Shown: positions 63,597 through 64,000 of the stretch, piece by piece
Layout of the letters: each line of letters begins with the position of its first letter
Position numbering within the stretch: position 1 is the stretch's first letter
Assembly (NCBI RefSeq): GCF_016881405.1
Contig: NZ_WOFE01000003.1
Coordinates: 1-64,000 of the forward strand
Reading direction: 5' to 3'
DNA: 64,000 nt
DNA from: Deefgea chitinilytica
GTDB taxonomy: Bacteria; Pseudomonadota; Gammaproteobacteria; Burkholderiales; Chitinibacteraceae
Made by a program: the position numbers and the translations under genes
Notes under the pieces: generated by a model
What the model saw: the letters and a program-made list of their open reading frames with translations, nothing else
Databases searched by the model: none
Told to the model about the DNA's origin: nothing

Positions 63597-63937
63597 TTTC
63601 TGCACCTGCTTAGCCGCAGAGCCGATCAGAAATCTCTCCTTTATACCCCCATGAGGAAGGGCGATGACAAAATGAGAAGGAATGCCCTGCCAGGAAAAAG
63701 CATAAGGCTATTGCCACCAGAATAATAACTTAGCCTCATATTTTTAATCGCTCATACCTTACATAACCATAGTCATGTAAATATGAACCAGATCCAAGCT
63801 TTTGATTAGATTTACTTTTATATAAGTTTAATGTTATGGCCAGATCGATAAATTACAAAAACCAAAACAATACTGCAGATCTTGTAACGTTTACTATCAT
63901 GATAAAGACCATAACCTAACCTATCTCCTCGCATTCA
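63597..63937. other. Gene-free spacer before right-edge gene
   Basis: About 340 bp, AT-rich from 63715 on. It should hold the promoter of the next gene. No repeat or operator was recognised beyond the third hipB-type operator at its left. Confidence 0.4.
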
Positions 63938-64000
63938 ATGAGCACAACTACCGCCGAGCAATTTGCATCAGTCCTTTCGAAGGTTGATCCCGCATTCGCT
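63938..64000 (+). CDS. Start of a gene cut by the window edge, unknown
   Basis: ATG 63938 opens a frame with no stop through the end of the window (21 codons: MSTTTAEQFASVLSKVDPAF, then Ala). The codon composition looks coding, but the Shine-Dalgarno site is poor. Too short to assign to a family. It is divergent from hipBA. Confidence 0.45.
   Translation, partial: MSTTTAEQFASVLSKVDPAFA

Overview
The window looks like a chromosomal segment of a Gram-negative betaproteobacterium. The best guess is a chitinolytic, motile member of the Neisseriales (Chitinibacteraceae or Chromobacteriaceae type, such as Deefgea or Chitinibacter). This is inferred from gene content: a secreted two-CBM chitinase, three chemoreceptors, the ubiUVT genes for anaerobic ubiquinone synthesis, a ChuW/ChuX/ChuY haem-breakdown operon and a CNP1-like protein. 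No rRNA gene or marker gene is present to settle the taxonomy.

Left part (1-26.4 kb). A RayT transposase with a REP hairpin opens the window, followed by two copies of a long hairpin repeat. Then come a DsbA-like thioredoxin, the GH18 chitinase, a photolyase/cryptochrome, the Fur-boxed chuW-chuX-chuY operon, a HAD phosphatase, a FemAB-like acetyltransferase, yaeQ, an EAL-like/HDOD regulator and marC. A ~790-bp gene-free stretch carries two perfect DnaA boxes around an AT-rich core and looks origin-like. After it lie a small unknown gene, proB, an MliC-YbaY fusion protein, an unknown protein, a hexapeptide acetyltransferase, a chemoreceptor, a GlmS-like protein with a dead glutaminase domain, a DMT exporter, benE, nudC, a BON lipoprotein and an ArsC-like phosphatase.

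Middle (27.1-37.2 kb). A tRNA-Tyr gene is the attachment site of a ~10-kb integrative element bounded by a 16-bp direct repeat of the tRNA 3' end. All its genes lie on the minus strand: integrase, an unknown protein, AlpA, a small HTH protein, a P4-type primase, an SF3-like ATPase, two overlapping small genes, and two tandemly duplicated exported Sel1-repeat proteins as cargo.

Right part (37.3-64 kb). rsuA, a degenerate GGDEF membrane protein, a PfkB kinase, and an operon of two-component system plus CDF metal exporter next to cytochrome b561 and PepSY genes. An overlapping HD-GYP / PAS / MCP operon resembles a split CetB/CetA energy-taxis receptor. Then tusA, a MITE-like element, pyrC, a GIY-YIG/DUF4357 nuclease, yjdM, short gnd, ubiU-ubiV-ubiT with an FNR-like site, a third chemoreceptor, sigma54/NtrC-type glnK-amtB, ubiK and a GNAT enzyme. 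At the right edge is hipBA with three operator-like repeats spaced exactly 50 bp apart, and the first 21 codons of a further gene.

Several themes connect the genes: anaerobic or microaerobic life (ubiUVT, radical-SAM haem breakdown, energy taxis), amino-sugar use (chitinase, GlmS-like SIS protein), and abundant small palindromic repeats. These include a five-copy ~45-51 bp palindrome family that I do not recognise.
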